From a bacterium (GTDB lineage: Bacteria; Bacillota_I; Bacilli_A; Mycoplasmatales; Mycoplasmoidaceae), in the NCBI GenBank assembly GCA_017645255.1, contig JAGCPI010000017.1:3152-67151 (forward strand): a stretch of DNA of 64,000 nt, in the 5' to 3' direction. The notes below the pieces were generated by a model. That model was not told the origin of the DNA. It searched no databases and was given only the letters and a program-made list of their open reading frames with translations. A program made the position numbers and the translations under genes. Each line of letters starts with the position of its first letter. Within the stretch, counting starts at the first letter, position 1. Positions 1-14,796 of this stretch are shown here, piece after piece.

Positions 1-387
1 CTCATCATTGTCATCTTCAGTTTGTTGAGCGTAATAAGAATTGAACATGTCAAAAAATTCAGGATCATCAAACACGCTGTCATAATTAGCATAAGTACTA
101 GAAGAATTAGTATTGTTAGTGTTACTATCAGTACTATTTTCATCCATTCCTCAGGTTCCATCAACTGCCCCGTGTCCAAATTGATCATATAAACTACGTT
201 TATCTTTATCAATTAACACGCTATAAGCTTGGTTTATTTCCTTAAATTTTTCTTCAGCGTCAGGTGACTTATTGACGTCAGGGTGATATTTCATGGCAAG
301 TTTGCGAAAAGCTTTTTTAATTTCATCTTCAGTAGCATTTTTGCTTACCCCTAATACTTCGTAATAATCTTTTTTATTACCTACCAT
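1..387 (-). CDS. DnaJ-like J-domain protein, 3' part cut by window edge
   Basis: Hsp70 co-chaperone: a J domain stimulates Hsp70 ATPase. Residues 1-72 form a complete J domain with the HPD motif (YHPDVNK) and the YDQFGHGA end. After the J domain the protein is not the usual Gly/Phe stretch but a Ser/Thr/Asn/Asp-rich segment with an aromatic acidic patch ([12 protein letters not shown]). No zinc-finger region is reached before the window ends, so DnaJ and CbpA-like types cannot be separated. The ATG at 385-387 has a strong Shine-Dalgarno (GGGAGG) just upstream. One in-frame TGA at 151 is read as Trp. It lies directly downstream of three Hsp70 genes but is separated from them by a hairpin terminator, so it probably has its own promoter. 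Confidence 0.85.
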
Positions 388-442
388 ATTTTCTACCTCC
401 CTTTATGATTTATATTTTAGATTAACTAATTATTAATTTAAT

Positions 443-472
443 AAAAAAAAGTGATTGTTGTAAACAATCACT
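443..472 (-). terminator. Rho-independent terminator after the Hsp70 operon
   Basis: A perfect 10-bp stem (450-459 with 463-472), a 3-nt loop and, on the minus strand, a following run of eight T. It sits 8 bases past the stop codon of the last Hsp70 gene, separating it from the J-domain gene. Confidence 0.85.
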
Positions 473-479
473 AAAAGCA

Positions 480-3178
<2,699 letters not shown>

Positions 3179-3189
3179 AATTAATTAGA

Positions 3190-4653
<1,464 letters not shown>

Positions 4654-4692
4654 TTAGTCCTTCTTTTTTTTATTTATTTGTTAAAAATGATT

Positions 4693-5478
4693 TTAATCGT
4701 TTCGATGATGAAATATTGATTTAAAAAAACGGATTAAACCACTTTCATGTTTTTGTTGTTCTAATTTGCTTTGTAATTCATTTAATTGGGATTGCAATTT
4801 ATCATATTTATCTAACAATGAATTTCAATCATTAGTTAACTGTTGATTTTTATTTGTTAGTTTATCGTTATCAATTTGCAATTTTTCATTAACTTCTTGA
4901 AGTTTATTTAATGATGAAAGATCAGTGCTATTGGTCAATTTTTGTTCTAAATTTTTTATTTTTCTTTGCAATAACGTGATTTCAACCAAATACTTTTCAT
5001 TGTTCGATGAAGAAGTAGAATGATTTTTTAAATCTGCTATTTTTTGATCTTTAACTTCACAATCTTTAATTAAAAGTTGATGTTTTTCAACAAGATTATT
5101 CCAATCATTAGTTAATTTTTCATTTTTGTTTTGCAAATTGGTAATTTTGGTATTAAGTTCATTAATTAACTGGGTGTTGTCTAAATTATCAGTTTTATTT
5201 TCTAATTGTTTTTTTAATTCAGAAATTTGCAAATTCAACTTGGCTTTATCTGATTGTAATTCTTGAATTTGTTCTTGCGAATAAGCCCATAATTCTAAAC
5301 TAATTCCACTTTCAGTTGGTTTTTTGGATGAATTAGCAGGTGGAATATTTTGAACTTGTTTTTTTAATAAAGCAATTTGGGCATTTAAATTAGCAATTGT
5401 TTTGTCTCGAACGGTGATGTATTGACTAAATTGCTCATCTAACTGTTTTAATTTATTATCAATGTCTTGATTATCCAT
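4693..5478 (-). CDS. Short coiled-coil rod protein, paralogue of the 962-aa neighbour (261 aa)
   Basis: Family not recognised. The N-terminal module (LKQLDEQFSQYITVRD, then KTIANLNAQI) matches the start of the upstream 962-aa protein (VDLQKQFDLYIKWRD, then DLIANLQIRN). The middle is continuous Asn/Lys/Gln/Leu-rich heptad sequence with two LTNDWN segments. The last 13 residues (IRFFKSIFHHRND) match the other protein's end (IGRFFKKLFHRT). Both ends are thus conserved while rod length differs. No signal peptide or long hydrophobic segment is present, so it is probably cytosolic; the basic aromatic tail could touch the membrane or a partner. One TGA at 4825 is Trp. It is co-directional with, and close to, three Hsp70 genes. 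Confidence 0.8.
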
Positions 5479-5492
5479 AATGTTTTTTTTAA

Positions 5493-8381
5493 TTAGGTAC
5501 GATGAAATAATTTTTTAAAGAATCGACCAATCGCAGTTCCTTGATGTGATTCTTTATATTCATTAAATTCATTATTAAGGTTCGTTAATTTTTCTTGTAA
5601 TGATTGATTATCAGTGATTAAATTTTCTCTTTCATTCTTCAATGCATTAATTTCATTATTTAAAGAATCATTGGCTTCTTGAAGATTTTTATTAGTTAAA
5701 GTAGTTGCAATTAACTTAGAGTTTTGTTCATTAAATTGATTATTTAATTGATTAAATTTGACTTGATAATCACCCAATTGCTTTTTTAAATAACTAATTG
5801 ATGCATCTTTATTAGTAATTGTTTGTTCTTTGGTATTAATGTCATTCGTTAAATCATCTTTGTCTTTGCTTAATGAACTAATTTGATTATTTAACCTTTC
5901 GATTACACTCGTTTTGGTATTTAAATCTTTAGTAAGTGTTTCATTTTGCTGTTTGAAATTGGTTTGTTCTTTCTTTAAATTTTCAATCTCACCATTTAAA
6001 GAATTATTATTTTCTTTAGCAGTTGCTAAATCTTTAATTAATGATTGTTGGGTTTGCAAAGATTTGGTATTTTCTTCCTTTAATTTATCAATTTGATTAG
6101 TTAAATCAACTAATTGTTGATTTAAATCGCTAAGTTGTTTATTTAGGGATGCATTAGTTTCTTTTTCTTCAGTTAGATGAGTGGTAAGGATTGTATTTTT
6201 AGCACTCAAATCACTAAGTTGATTAGTAATTGTTTGCTTATCAGTAGATAAAGTATTAATTTGCTTTTGCAAACTAGCGATTGTTTTATTATTTTCACTT
6301 ATCGATTGTTTAAGATTTTCATTAAGGGAATTTAAATTAATAATTTGTTGGTCAAACTCGCTTAATTTTGTATTTAATTCGTTATTTTTAACAATTAATT
6401 CTTCTTTGTCATTTGTTAGATCATTAATCTTGGTTTTTAGATTTTCAGTAAGATTATTAACTTGGTTCAATTGTGCTAATTGTAACTGCAAACTATTAAT
6501 TTTAGTATCTTTATCATTCAAAAGAGTTTGATTTTTCTTATTATCTACTTTTAAGTCATTAACTTGAGTTTGGTAAAAATTAACACTATTAGTTAAATTT
6601 AAATTATCAGCAGTAAGTTGCTCTTTTGTTTGTTGTAATTTTTTAACTTGATCAGTTAATGCATTACATTGATTTTCTAATTCACTATTAGGATTATGTT
6701 GCATTAATTGGTTGGTTAATTCTTGATTTTTAGTAATTGAATCAGTTAACTGTTGCTTCAATTGTTCAAAAGCTAATTTTGTTTTTTCTTCATCAGCATC
6801 AATAATACTTTGTTCGTTTAGTGCATCAAAATCAACATCATCATTTATTAATTGTTTTTTGTTTGCAGGTAAAGCAATTAATTTATTGGTTTCCTTTAAG
6901 TTGTTTAATTCGCTAACCAAATTATTGATTTGACTATTTAATTTAGCATTATCAGTTTCCAATTGGCTAATTTTAGATTTTGCTTCATCAAGGTGACTAA
7001 TTTGACTATTTATTGATTGCAATTGCTTATTTAAATTAGCAGTAGCAATTGTTAATTTAGTATATAAAGTGCTTAAAGCATTTTTATCGCAATTTAGTAC
7101 TAAATAGCGTTGATTTAATTCTTTTAAACGTGCTTGTAATAAAGCATTATCACGTTCTTTATTACTTAATAATTTAGTAAGATTTTTTACTTTATTGATT
7201 AAATAATAATATCGTTTTCCTAACGAAGTAATTTGGGCGACTAAATAATTATTCTTGTCTTCTAGTTGTGCTATTTTAGTTGTTAATGAATTATCAAGTA
7301 ATTTAAATTCATTATTTTGATTTAACAAACATTCGTTTGTTTTAGCCAATGAAGTTAATTTTACATTTAAATCGTTCAATAATTGTTGATTAGAATCATT
7401 TTTGAATGATGATTCTTTATCATGATAATCATTTAATTGATCTGTTAATTTATTAACTTGCGTAGTTAAATTAGCATTAATTGTAGTCAGGCTTGCTTTT
7501 TCAGATTTTAATTTTTGATTATTATCTTCTAATGATTTAATTTGCAAATGATATTCTTTATTTAAGTTTTCAATTTCATTGTTATAGATAACTGATTGCT
7601 TTTTTAAATCTAATTTTGAATCATCTAATTTATCAATTAATTTGTTATTTTCGCTTTCTAAGAATTTAATTTTTGAAAGTAATTCATCATTTTGCAAATT
7701 AGTATTTGCTGCTAATTGATTTCTTAAAGAGTTAAGTTCATTTTGAGTATTAGTAAGTTCTTGCTTATAATCAGTGATTGACTTTTGATATTTTAATTTA
7801 GCTAAATTGTAACCATTGATCTGCTTTTTTAGTGTCTCATTTTGTCGTTGCAATGAATTACTATTTATGTTAGCACTTGCAATTTCGCGAGTCAATTCTT
7901 CATTAATTTGCTTTAAATCTTGATGTGAATTTTTTAAAGCAGCTAATTTATCTTTTAATTTCCCATTATCACTTTTGAGTTGTTCATTTTGATTTTTTAC
8001 TTTTTCATATTGATTATTATTAGCAACTTGCAAAGCATTGTTATCTTTTGATTGCTTAATATTTTGTTGCAACAAAATATTTTTCGTAGTTAAATCATTA
8101 TTTGCTTGATTTAACTTTATATTTTCTTCTTTTAAATTTTGAAAGTATTTTTGAAATTGATTTAGAATTGCATTTTCTTGCAATTTACTTAATAATAAGT
8201 TATTTGCTTCATAATTAGCTTCTTGTAATTCTTGATTGCGAATTTGCAAATTAGCAATTAAATCATCTCGTCATTTAATGTATAAATCAAATTGTTTTTG
8301 TAAATCAACTAATTCATCATCAATTTGCTTTTCATTATCATCATCAAGTTTAATTACGTTATTTTTCTTTGTATGTACCAT
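5493..8381 (-). CDS. Long coiled-coil rod protein (962 aa)
   Basis: Family not recognised. After about 20 polar residues comes an acidic segment and a short module (VDLQKQFDLYIKWRD) shared with the downstream 261-aa protein. About 890 residues of uninterrupted heptad-type coiled coil follow, rich in Asn, Gln, Lys, Leu and Thr and nearly free of Pro and Cys. The protein ends in a basic aromatic tail (IGRFFKKLFHRT) also shared with the neighbour. A fully helical coil of this length would be on the order of 130 nm. The true start is ATG 8379-8381; it is reached only by reading TGA at 8271 as Trp, and the conserved N-module supports it. No membrane segment is visible. Structural scaffold or cytoskeletal rod is the most natural guess. 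Confidence 0.8.
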
Positions 8382-8461
8382 TTTCTTAATTAATTAAAAA
8401 GATTAATTAATAAATTAATTTTATTTTGGATAAACAATGAAAACAATAATTTTATTTAGAC

Positions 8462-8496
8462 AAAAAATGACTTGCACGTCAAAGTGCAAATCATTT
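8462..8496 (-). terminator. Terminator after the 97-aa membrane protein gene
   Basis: A 13-bp stem with one imperfect pair (8465-8477 with 8484-8496) and a 6-base loop, followed on the minus strand by six T. It separates the small membrane protein genes from the coiled-coil/Hsp70 operon, implying that the operon's promoter lies within about 8382-8461; I could not pick a convincing -35/-10 pair there. Confidence 0.75.
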
Positions 8497-8504
8497 CTTT
8501 TATT

Positions 8505-8798
8505 CTAATACATTCTTTCATCAATTGCTGGTTGATTATCTTGTGCCATTTGTTTAGTAATGGAATGCAATTTTACGGCAATAATAATATTTAGAATTCA
8601 GCCAGCATAAAAAATACCAATAATAGCAAGAATTAATAATAATTGCCGGTCTGGCACTCTTCTTTCATCAAGTTTTAACAAATCGATTACTAGCAAAATT
8701 TGAAAAATAAATGCTACTAAAAACGTAAAAATTAAAATTCAAAAAATAATTGCCAACACTGCATCCCGATGGGCTTTTCTAATAATTTGAATGGTCAT
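8505..8798 (-). CDS. Small two-helix membrane protein, copy A (97 aa)
   Basis: Function not recognised. Two hydrophobic helices (about residues 15-38 and 52-75) are joined by a charged loop LKLDERRVPDRQ. It is a clear paralogue of the next gene upstream: both share KAHR/QAHR, AVLAIIFW, FQILL, DL.KLDE and ILAIIGIFY. The short N-terminus carries the RKAHRDAV segment and the tail is polar. The gene is open only if TGA at 8739 and 8577 are Trp. Its ATG is at 8796-8798. It is flanked by terminators on both sides, so it is probably a single transcription unit, like its copy. Confidence 0.75.
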
Positions 8799-8880
8799 TG
8801 ATTTTTTCTCACTTTTTTAATATTAAGTAATAACCTTATTTAGTTAAATAACTACTACATAATTTTATGATTTTGAAATA

Positions 8881-8914
8881 AAAAAATGATTTGAATTAAA
8901 TCAAATCATTTTTT
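8881..8914 (-). terminator. Terminator after the 101-aa membrane protein gene
   Basis: A perfect 14-bp inverted repeat (8881-8894 with 8901-8914) and a 6-base loop, with A-rich and T-rich flanks that could work in either direction. It lies 5 bases past the TAG stop of the upstream copy. Confidence 0.8.
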
Positions 8915-8919
8915 AAGGA

Positions 8920-9225
8920 CTAAATTTTCTTCATTAAACTGTCGCATGCATCCTTAACACTTGAACCAATTGAATTAATGTTGGATGGACGTACTTTAAT
9001 TGCGATGTAAATGTCAAAGATTAATCCAAAGTAGAAAATGCCAATGATTGCTAAAATCATAAGCATTCCTCTATTTGGATAAGTTTTTTCATCAAGTTTT
9101 TGTAAATCAAAAATTAATAAAATTTGGAAAATTAAACCGATGATGCAGGTAATGATTAACAATCAGAAAATGATTGCTAATACTGCATGTCGGTGGGCTT
9201 GACGAACAACATCAGCTTGATTCAT
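8920..9225 (-). CDS. Small two-helix membrane protein, copy B (101 aa)
   Basis: Function not recognised. Same architecture as the 97-aa neighbour: a conserved N-terminal QAHRHAVLAIIFW, a first helix through FQILLIFDL, the charged loop QKLDEKTYPNRG, a second helix ILAIIGIFYFGLIFDIYIAI, and a polar C-terminus ending LMKKI. The start at ATG 9223-9225 is preferred over a downstream TTG because the N-terminal segment is conserved with copy A. One TGA (9163) is Trp. It is the first gene of the leftward group and diverges from mnmG, with which it shares a 174-base intergenic region. Confidence 0.75.
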
Positions 9226-9363
9226 ATCATTAATTATGATTAAGTAGGAAACAAAGGATTAATAACTTAACCAATTAATACTCCTTAAATTAAATAATAA
9301 AAATATTATAAATTACATTGATTTATTTTAAAGTAAAAAATAATTTAATAATTGTTAATAAAA

Positions 9364-9369
9364 TATACT
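9364..9369 (+). promoter_or_regulatory. Probable -10 element for mnmG in the divergent intergenic region
   Basis: TATACT lies 30 bases before the mnmG ATG, and a Shine-Dalgarno (AAAGGAAG, 9384-9391) follows. No convincing -35 was found, which is common in mollicutes. The rest of 9226-9399 is very AT-rich and must also hold the promoter for the leftward small membrane protein. Confidence 0.45.
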
Positions 9370-9399
9370 ATTTAATAAAAAATAAAGGAAGATGAAAAA

Positions 9400-11271
9400 A
9401 TGGAAAAGCAAGAATATGAAGCAATTGTAGTAGGGGCAGGACATGCGGGACTAGAAGCATGTTTTGTTTTTGCCAACTTAAAGCAAAAAGTAGCCTTAAT
9501 TACTTTAACTGAACAAGGCATTGGCAAAATGCCATGTAATCCATCAGTAGGTGGACCTGCTAAAGGAATTGTTACGCGGGAAATTGATGCATTAGGTGGG
9601 ATGCAAGGAAAAGTAGCGGATGCTACTGCGATTCAAATTAAACTATTAAATACATCGAAAGGACCAGGAGTATGAGCAATTAGGGAACAATGCGATAAGA
9701 TTGAATTCCAAAAATTATTTATTAAATTAATTAAGGACAATCCCTACATTGATTTAATTATTGACGAAGCAACTGATTTATACATTGAAGGAGATATTGT
9801 TAAAGGTGTTTATACTGCAAAACACGGCATTATTTATGCTAAAAGTGTAATTTTAACAACTGGTACTTATTTGCAATCATACACCTTTAGGGGATATAAT
9901 CGTACCAATGAAGGTCCGAATGGTTTAAAAAATTCCACTCATTTATCAGAATCATTAGTAAAATTAGGTTTTAAATTGCGCAGATTAAAAACTGGAACGC
10001 CCCCACGAATTTATACTGATACGATTGATTTTTCAAAATGTCAAGAAGAAAATGGAACTGATTTAAAAATTTGTTTTTCTCATTTCCAACAACGAATTCT
10101 TCCTTTAAAAGATCAAATTCCTTGCTATTTACTTTACACCAATAAAAAAACGCATGATATTATCTGAGCAAACAAAAATAAATCAGCAATGTATTCAGGA
10201 TACATTACTGGAATTGGCCCGCAATATTGTTTAAGTATTGAAGATAAAGTAACAAGATTTACTACTAAACCACGGCACCAATTATTTTTGGAACCTGAAT
10301 CATTGTCATTGCCAACCATGTATCTGGGAGACTTAAGCACCTCAATGCCTCCTGATGTTCAAGAACAAATGATTCGTTCATTACCGGGGCTAGAAAACTG
10401 CAAAGTAGCAATTTATGGATATGCGATTGAATATGATGCAATTGATCCCTTAGATTTATATCCAACCCTTGAAAGCAAAAAATGACATGGTTTATATTTT
10501 GGAGGTCAAATCAATGGGACTAGTGGCTATGAAGAAGCAGCTGGTCAAGGAATAATGGCAGGAATTAATGCTTATTTAAAGATTCACCACCAAAAACCAT
10601 TGATTTTAGGACGGGATGAAGCATATATTGGGGTGATGATTGATGATTTAACCACCAAAGGTATTTTAGATCCATATCGCTTATTAACAAGTAGGGCTGA
10701 ATATCGATTAATGCTACGCAATGATAATGCTGATGACCGCTTATTAAAATATGGTCATCAAATTGGTTTAATTAGTGAAGAAAATTGACAAATTTATTTG
10801 AAAAATAAAGAATTACTAGAATCACTCATTAATTATTTAAAAAATACAACAGTTGGTCAAATTAAACCATTAAATGAACAAACTAATTATGAAATTTCCA
10901 ATCTAAAGTTAGCTTCTTATTTATGTAGAGCTGACATGAGCATTTTTAAATTAAAGCAATATTTACCATTAATGTATCAAGTATTAAACGATGATTGATT
11001 ACAAAAAGTTGAAATCAACATTCGTTATTTAGGATACATTAAACGAGAAATTGAAATGATTAATAATTTCAAAGGTCTTAAAGATATTGATTTAAGTTGA
11101 ATCACTGATTTTAAACAAGTCCCAAATATTGCTACTGAATCAATTATTAAATTGAATAAAATTCGTCCGCAAACAATTGACCAAGCATCCAGAATTAGTG
11201 GAATTAATTTTAGCGATTTAGTTTACTTAAAATATTACGTCGAACAATCAAAAAAGAACCGCCATGACTAA
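9400..11271 (+). CDS. mnmG: tRNA uridine-5-carboxymethylaminomethyl modification enzyme MnmG (GidA), 623 aa
   Basis: FAD-dependent enzyme that, with MnmE, installs the carboxymethylaminomethyl group on wobble U34 of certain tRNAs. The N-terminus holds the dinucleotide-binding motif ([11 protein letters not shown], about residues 10-20). Family signatures [23 protein letters not shown] and [14 protein letters not shown] are all present, as is the C-terminal helical MnmE-interaction region (IASRISGI-like). Five or more TGA codons are Trp. Length is normal. The stop overlaps the rsmG start by 8 bases, so the two are translationally coupled, a widespread pairing. Its partner mnmE lies at about 37-38.6 kb, the other side of the origin. 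Confidence 0.97.
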
Positions 11272-11950
11272 AGAAGAATTTATTAAGTTCTTACAATCTA
11301 TTAATGCAACTAATGAACAAATCAAGCAATTTGAACAATACAAGCAATTAGTTCAAATTGCAAATCAACATGAAAATTTAACTAGGTTATGTGACGAAGA
11401 TAAGATTTATGGTCAATATTTTTACAATTCAATTTATCCATTTACAACTCTTAATTGAACTAACATTAATAATTTATTAGATGTTGGAAGTGGATCTGGC
11501 ATTCCTGGAATTGCCCTTGCTATTTTACATCCCAATCAAAATTTGACAATTGTCGAAGCAAATACCAAGAAAATTAATTTTCTTTCTGAAGTAGTAAAAA
11601 CTTTAGAATTGTCCCATGTTCAATTAATAAATGAACGTGCTGAATCGATTAGTGAAATGTATAAAAATTACTTTGACCTTACTACAGCACGTGCCGTAGC
11701 AAAAATCAAAGTAATCTTAGAATTAACAATTCCTTATTTAAAAGTGAATGGAACTTGCTTACTTTTAAAAGGTGAAAATTGGCAGCAAGAATTAAAGGAA
11801 GCACAAGAAATTATGCAAGCACTAAGTGTGAAATTAGATCATGTGTTAACTTACCAAGAAGGTAATAATGTTTCTTATGCTTTATTTTTTACCAAAACAA
11901 AATTAACAAGTGAAAAATATCCCCGCAAATGAACAGAAATTAAAAAATAA
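11264..11950 (+). CDS. rsmG: 16S rRNA (guanine-527-N7) methyltransferase RsmG, 228 aa
   Basis: SAM-dependent methyltransferase modifying G527 of 16S rRNA. The Rossmann-fold SAM motif reads LLDVGSGSGIPGI (about residues 70-82), followed by TIVEANTKKINFL, which fits the acidic ribose-binding position, and later TARAVAKI. Length is typical. TGA at 11456 and 11930 are Trp; the protein then ends TEIKK with TAA. It overlaps mnmG by 8 bases upstream. At the 3' end it overlaps, tail to tail, the convergent membrane protein gene by 11 bases. No separate terminator is seen between them. Confidence 0.95.
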
Positions 11951-12731
11951 CTTCTTCAATTTTTTTAATTGATTTATTAATTTTAGTTTTAATTCTATTT
12001 AAACGATCATAAAAGAATTTGTAAGCGGACGAATCAGGTTTACAAAATAAAGAAACATATTTAACGTCAATGGTGCTGTGGGTAAAATAAAGGACAATAC
12101 TGCTAATCACAAAAACACACGCATCAATGACAAGAATATAATAACATGCACATAATGCTAAATCAAGGTTCATGGATGCGTGGTGAACTGCAATCGTAGC
12201 ATTTACATCAGCAGGTGTCATCATTACCCAAGCATTTTCAATAAACATTAACAGCAAAACATGCAATAGTGCAGTTAATGGTAGCACTACTCAAAACGGA
12301 GTACGAAAACTATAGATTAAATTCCTGCGTTCGTACTTCGTTATTTTTTTATAAAAGTGAACCAGCAGTGGAGCTTGGTCTTGCAAATCTAAAAAGAAAG
12401 TAACCCCAAACAATAAAAACATTCACCCAACATATAGCATTTCATCACTATATTTCACGTTATAAACAATGATCCCATTTTCATATGTTGGAACATATTC
12501 GTTATTGTTATAAAGCCCATAAAAATAACAAAAGATATAAAAGAACATGCTAACAAAAAACAAGAAAAAGACTAAATATTTAAAGAATGCGAATCACTTG
12601 TTATAGTTGTTGAAAATGTATTTATTGTTAGTATGAATTAATTGGTCATACCCTTTTTCATTTCAACCAATACTTTTATAAATTAAGACAGATAAAACTT
12701 TAGAAATAAAAAACTCAATTACAAATGCCAT
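11940..12731 (-). CDS. Four-helix membrane protein of unknown function (263 aa)
   Basis: No family recognised. About four hydrophobic segments are visible: near residues 45-70 (FAFFKYLVFFLFFVSMFFY), 98-117 (MLYVGWMFLLFGVTFFLDL), 145-168 (PFWVVLPLTALLHVLLLMF) and 185-215 (CYYILVIDACVFVISSIVL). The loop between segments 1 and 2 is polar with a NNNEYVPTYENG stretch. The C-terminal 45 residues are basic and helical (RIKTKINKSIKKIEEV) and probably cytoplasmic. TGA codons are Trp. It starts 12 bases after the ffh stop, so it is likely the last gene of the ffh transcript. Association with the SRP pathway is by position only. Confidence 0.7.
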
Positions 12732-12743
12732 TTATTTAAATAG

Positions 12744-14090
12744 TTAGAATCCCATTTCCTTTCAAGGATCACGACCATTTTGCATCATTTTTGCCATCTT
12801 ATCAAAATTTTCCTTGGCTTTTTGTCAATCCTTAAGCATCTTATTTAATTCTTCTTGTTTACGACCCGAACCATTTAAAATACGGTTTTTTCGAGTTTGA
12901 TCTTTAATAATTAACTTAGGATTATGGCGTTCTTTTTTAGTCATTGAAGATAGCAAAATTCTTCAGATTTTTGCTTTTTGTTCAGCTTGCAGTACTTTAT
13001 CTTCCGTAATTGATGTTTTAACTTTATCGGGCATATATTTCATCATCGAAGAAAAAGACCCAAGTTTGTCCATTTGTTCAATTTGGTTTAGCATGTCATC
13101 AAGGTCAAATTTACCTGAGAACATGCGGGCCATTGAGCGCTTTACATCTTTTTCATCAATGACATTATATGCTTTTTCACTTAAAGTTAAAATATCACCT
13201 AAGCCTAAAATCCGGTCGGCAATCCGGTCAGGATAGAATTCATCAATGGAACCAACCTTTTCACCAGTCCCTAAAAAGCGAATTGGCACGTTTAAAATCT
13301 TAATTAAACTTAAAGCTGCACCGGCACGTGCGTCTGAATCCATTTTAGTCAAAATGATTCCGGTTAAATTTAAGTGATTATGAAATTCTTTGGCAACGTT
13401 AATTACATCTTGACCTGACATTGAGTCAACCACTAAGAAAATTTCATCAGGTTGAATCTTCTTCTTTAATGCGACCAGTTCGCTCATTAATTTTTCATCA
13501 GTTTGGAGCCGACCTGCAGTATCAAAGATGCTAATGTTAATGTTCTTTTCTTTAATTTGATTTAAAGCATCATCAGCAATCTTTAATGGATCACCTTGGC
13601 CTTCTTCAATGCAACCGATGTTAATGTCAGTTGCTAATTGCTTTAATTGATCAATGGCTGCAGCTCGATAAACATCTAAAGCTACTAAAGTTGCTTTTGG
13701 ACTTGAACGCTTATCCATTAAATATTTAGCAAGTTTTGCACAAGTGGTAGTTTTACCTGAACCTTGTAAACCAACCATTAGGATTTTAAGGTTAGGACGT
13801 TCGGCATTAAATTCCTTAAATTCCTTTCCTAAGATATCAGTTAATTGCGTCTTAACCGAATTCAAGAAGAAATCACTAAATTTGGTTTCTTCGGGAATAA
13901 TCTTACCAATTAAGTCTTTCTTAATTCCGTTAATTAATTCTTTAACAACAATAATATTAACATCAGCATCCAATAATGCAATGCGGATTTCTCTTAAAAC
14001 GTCTTTAATATCTTCTTCTTTAATGGTTGATTTTAGTACTTTATTTTTCAGATTGCGTTGGACAATCCCACTAATCATTGTTTTAAACAT
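12744..14090 (-). CDS. ffh: Signal recognition particle protein Ffh, 448 aa
   Basis: SRP54 GTPase that binds signal sequences and 4.5S RNA and docks with FtsY. It shows the N-domain helices, a G domain with P-loop GLQGSGKTTTCAKLA (about residue 105), FDTAGRL and TKMDSDARAGAAL, then the M domain (FDLDDMLNQIEQMDKLGS and the basic KKERHNPKLI...GSGRK segment, ending in a short polar tail). The start is decided by a perfect GGAGG at 14100-14104, 9 bases from ATG. TGA at 12963 and near the end are Trp. Its receptor gene ftsY is at 42.5-43.6 kb. Complete and normal in length. Confidence 0.97.
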
Positions 14091-14112
14091 AATTTCAATC
14101 CTCCATTTTTAA

Positions 14113-14757
14113 TTAATGATCTAAATTAACTAAGGAATATAACAAGTCATTCCATTCTTGTAGTGGATAATTCCATAGATTAGGATGAAGTTGCATTAAT
14201 TTTCAAAATACATCACACAAATATTTAGCATCTGCATCCGCTCGGTGTGCAACATTAAATGAATCATAATTAATTGCAAAGTGCTTACAAACTGTTCCTA
14301 ATTTATGATTAGGAAGTTCAGGTAAAAAGAATCTGGCTAAATATAAAGTGTCAATGAATGGATTATCAAATTTAGCAACATGGTAATAATCACACCAGTG
14401 ATTTAAAAATTGCAAATCAAAGTGAATGCCATTATGGGCAACTAAAATATCATGCTTACCAATAATGTGATGTAATTGTTCTAATAATTGCTTAGTTTCC
14501 ATCCCCGTTCTTACTAAATTATCATCAATTCTAGTAAGTTTAGTAATAAATGGGGGAACATGTTCGTGAATATTAACAAAAGTTTGAAAACTAAACATTT
14601 CACTTGCATGGATGTTGGTTGCATATGCACCAAACTCGATGATGTGATCAACTTGCGGATTTAAACCAGTAGTTTCTAAGTCAAAGAAAATAATTTTTGT
14701 ATCGGGGTAAATTTGAAAGTTTTTTTCGTGAATTAATGCATCACTATATAATTTCAT
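14113..14757 (-). CDS. DnaQ-type 3'-5' exonuclease, probable copy of the PolC exonuclease domain (214 aa)
   Basis: DEDDh-family exonuclease. The first metal-binding motif is FFDLETTGL (D26, E28), then AHNGIHFDLQFLN, and last the HRADAD motif (His plus Asp). It could act as a proofreading or repair exonuclease. It is strikingly like the exonuclease domain inside polC immediately upstream: both have [49 protein letters not shown] and [13 protein letters not shown]. It follows the polC stop by 39 bases. The simplest reading is partial duplication of polC in place. It has its own N-terminal and C-terminal extensions (ending EWNDLLYSLVNLDH). TGA at 14203 is Trp. Confidence 0.85.
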
Positions 14758-14796
14758 AACAATTGCAATTCCTATTAATTAATTATTTTTATTATA

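Noticed and set aside
4693..8381. Repetitive-looking Asn/Lys/Gln sequence as DNA tandem repeats
   Set aside because: The periodicity is that of protein heptads; I saw no exact repeated DNA unit.
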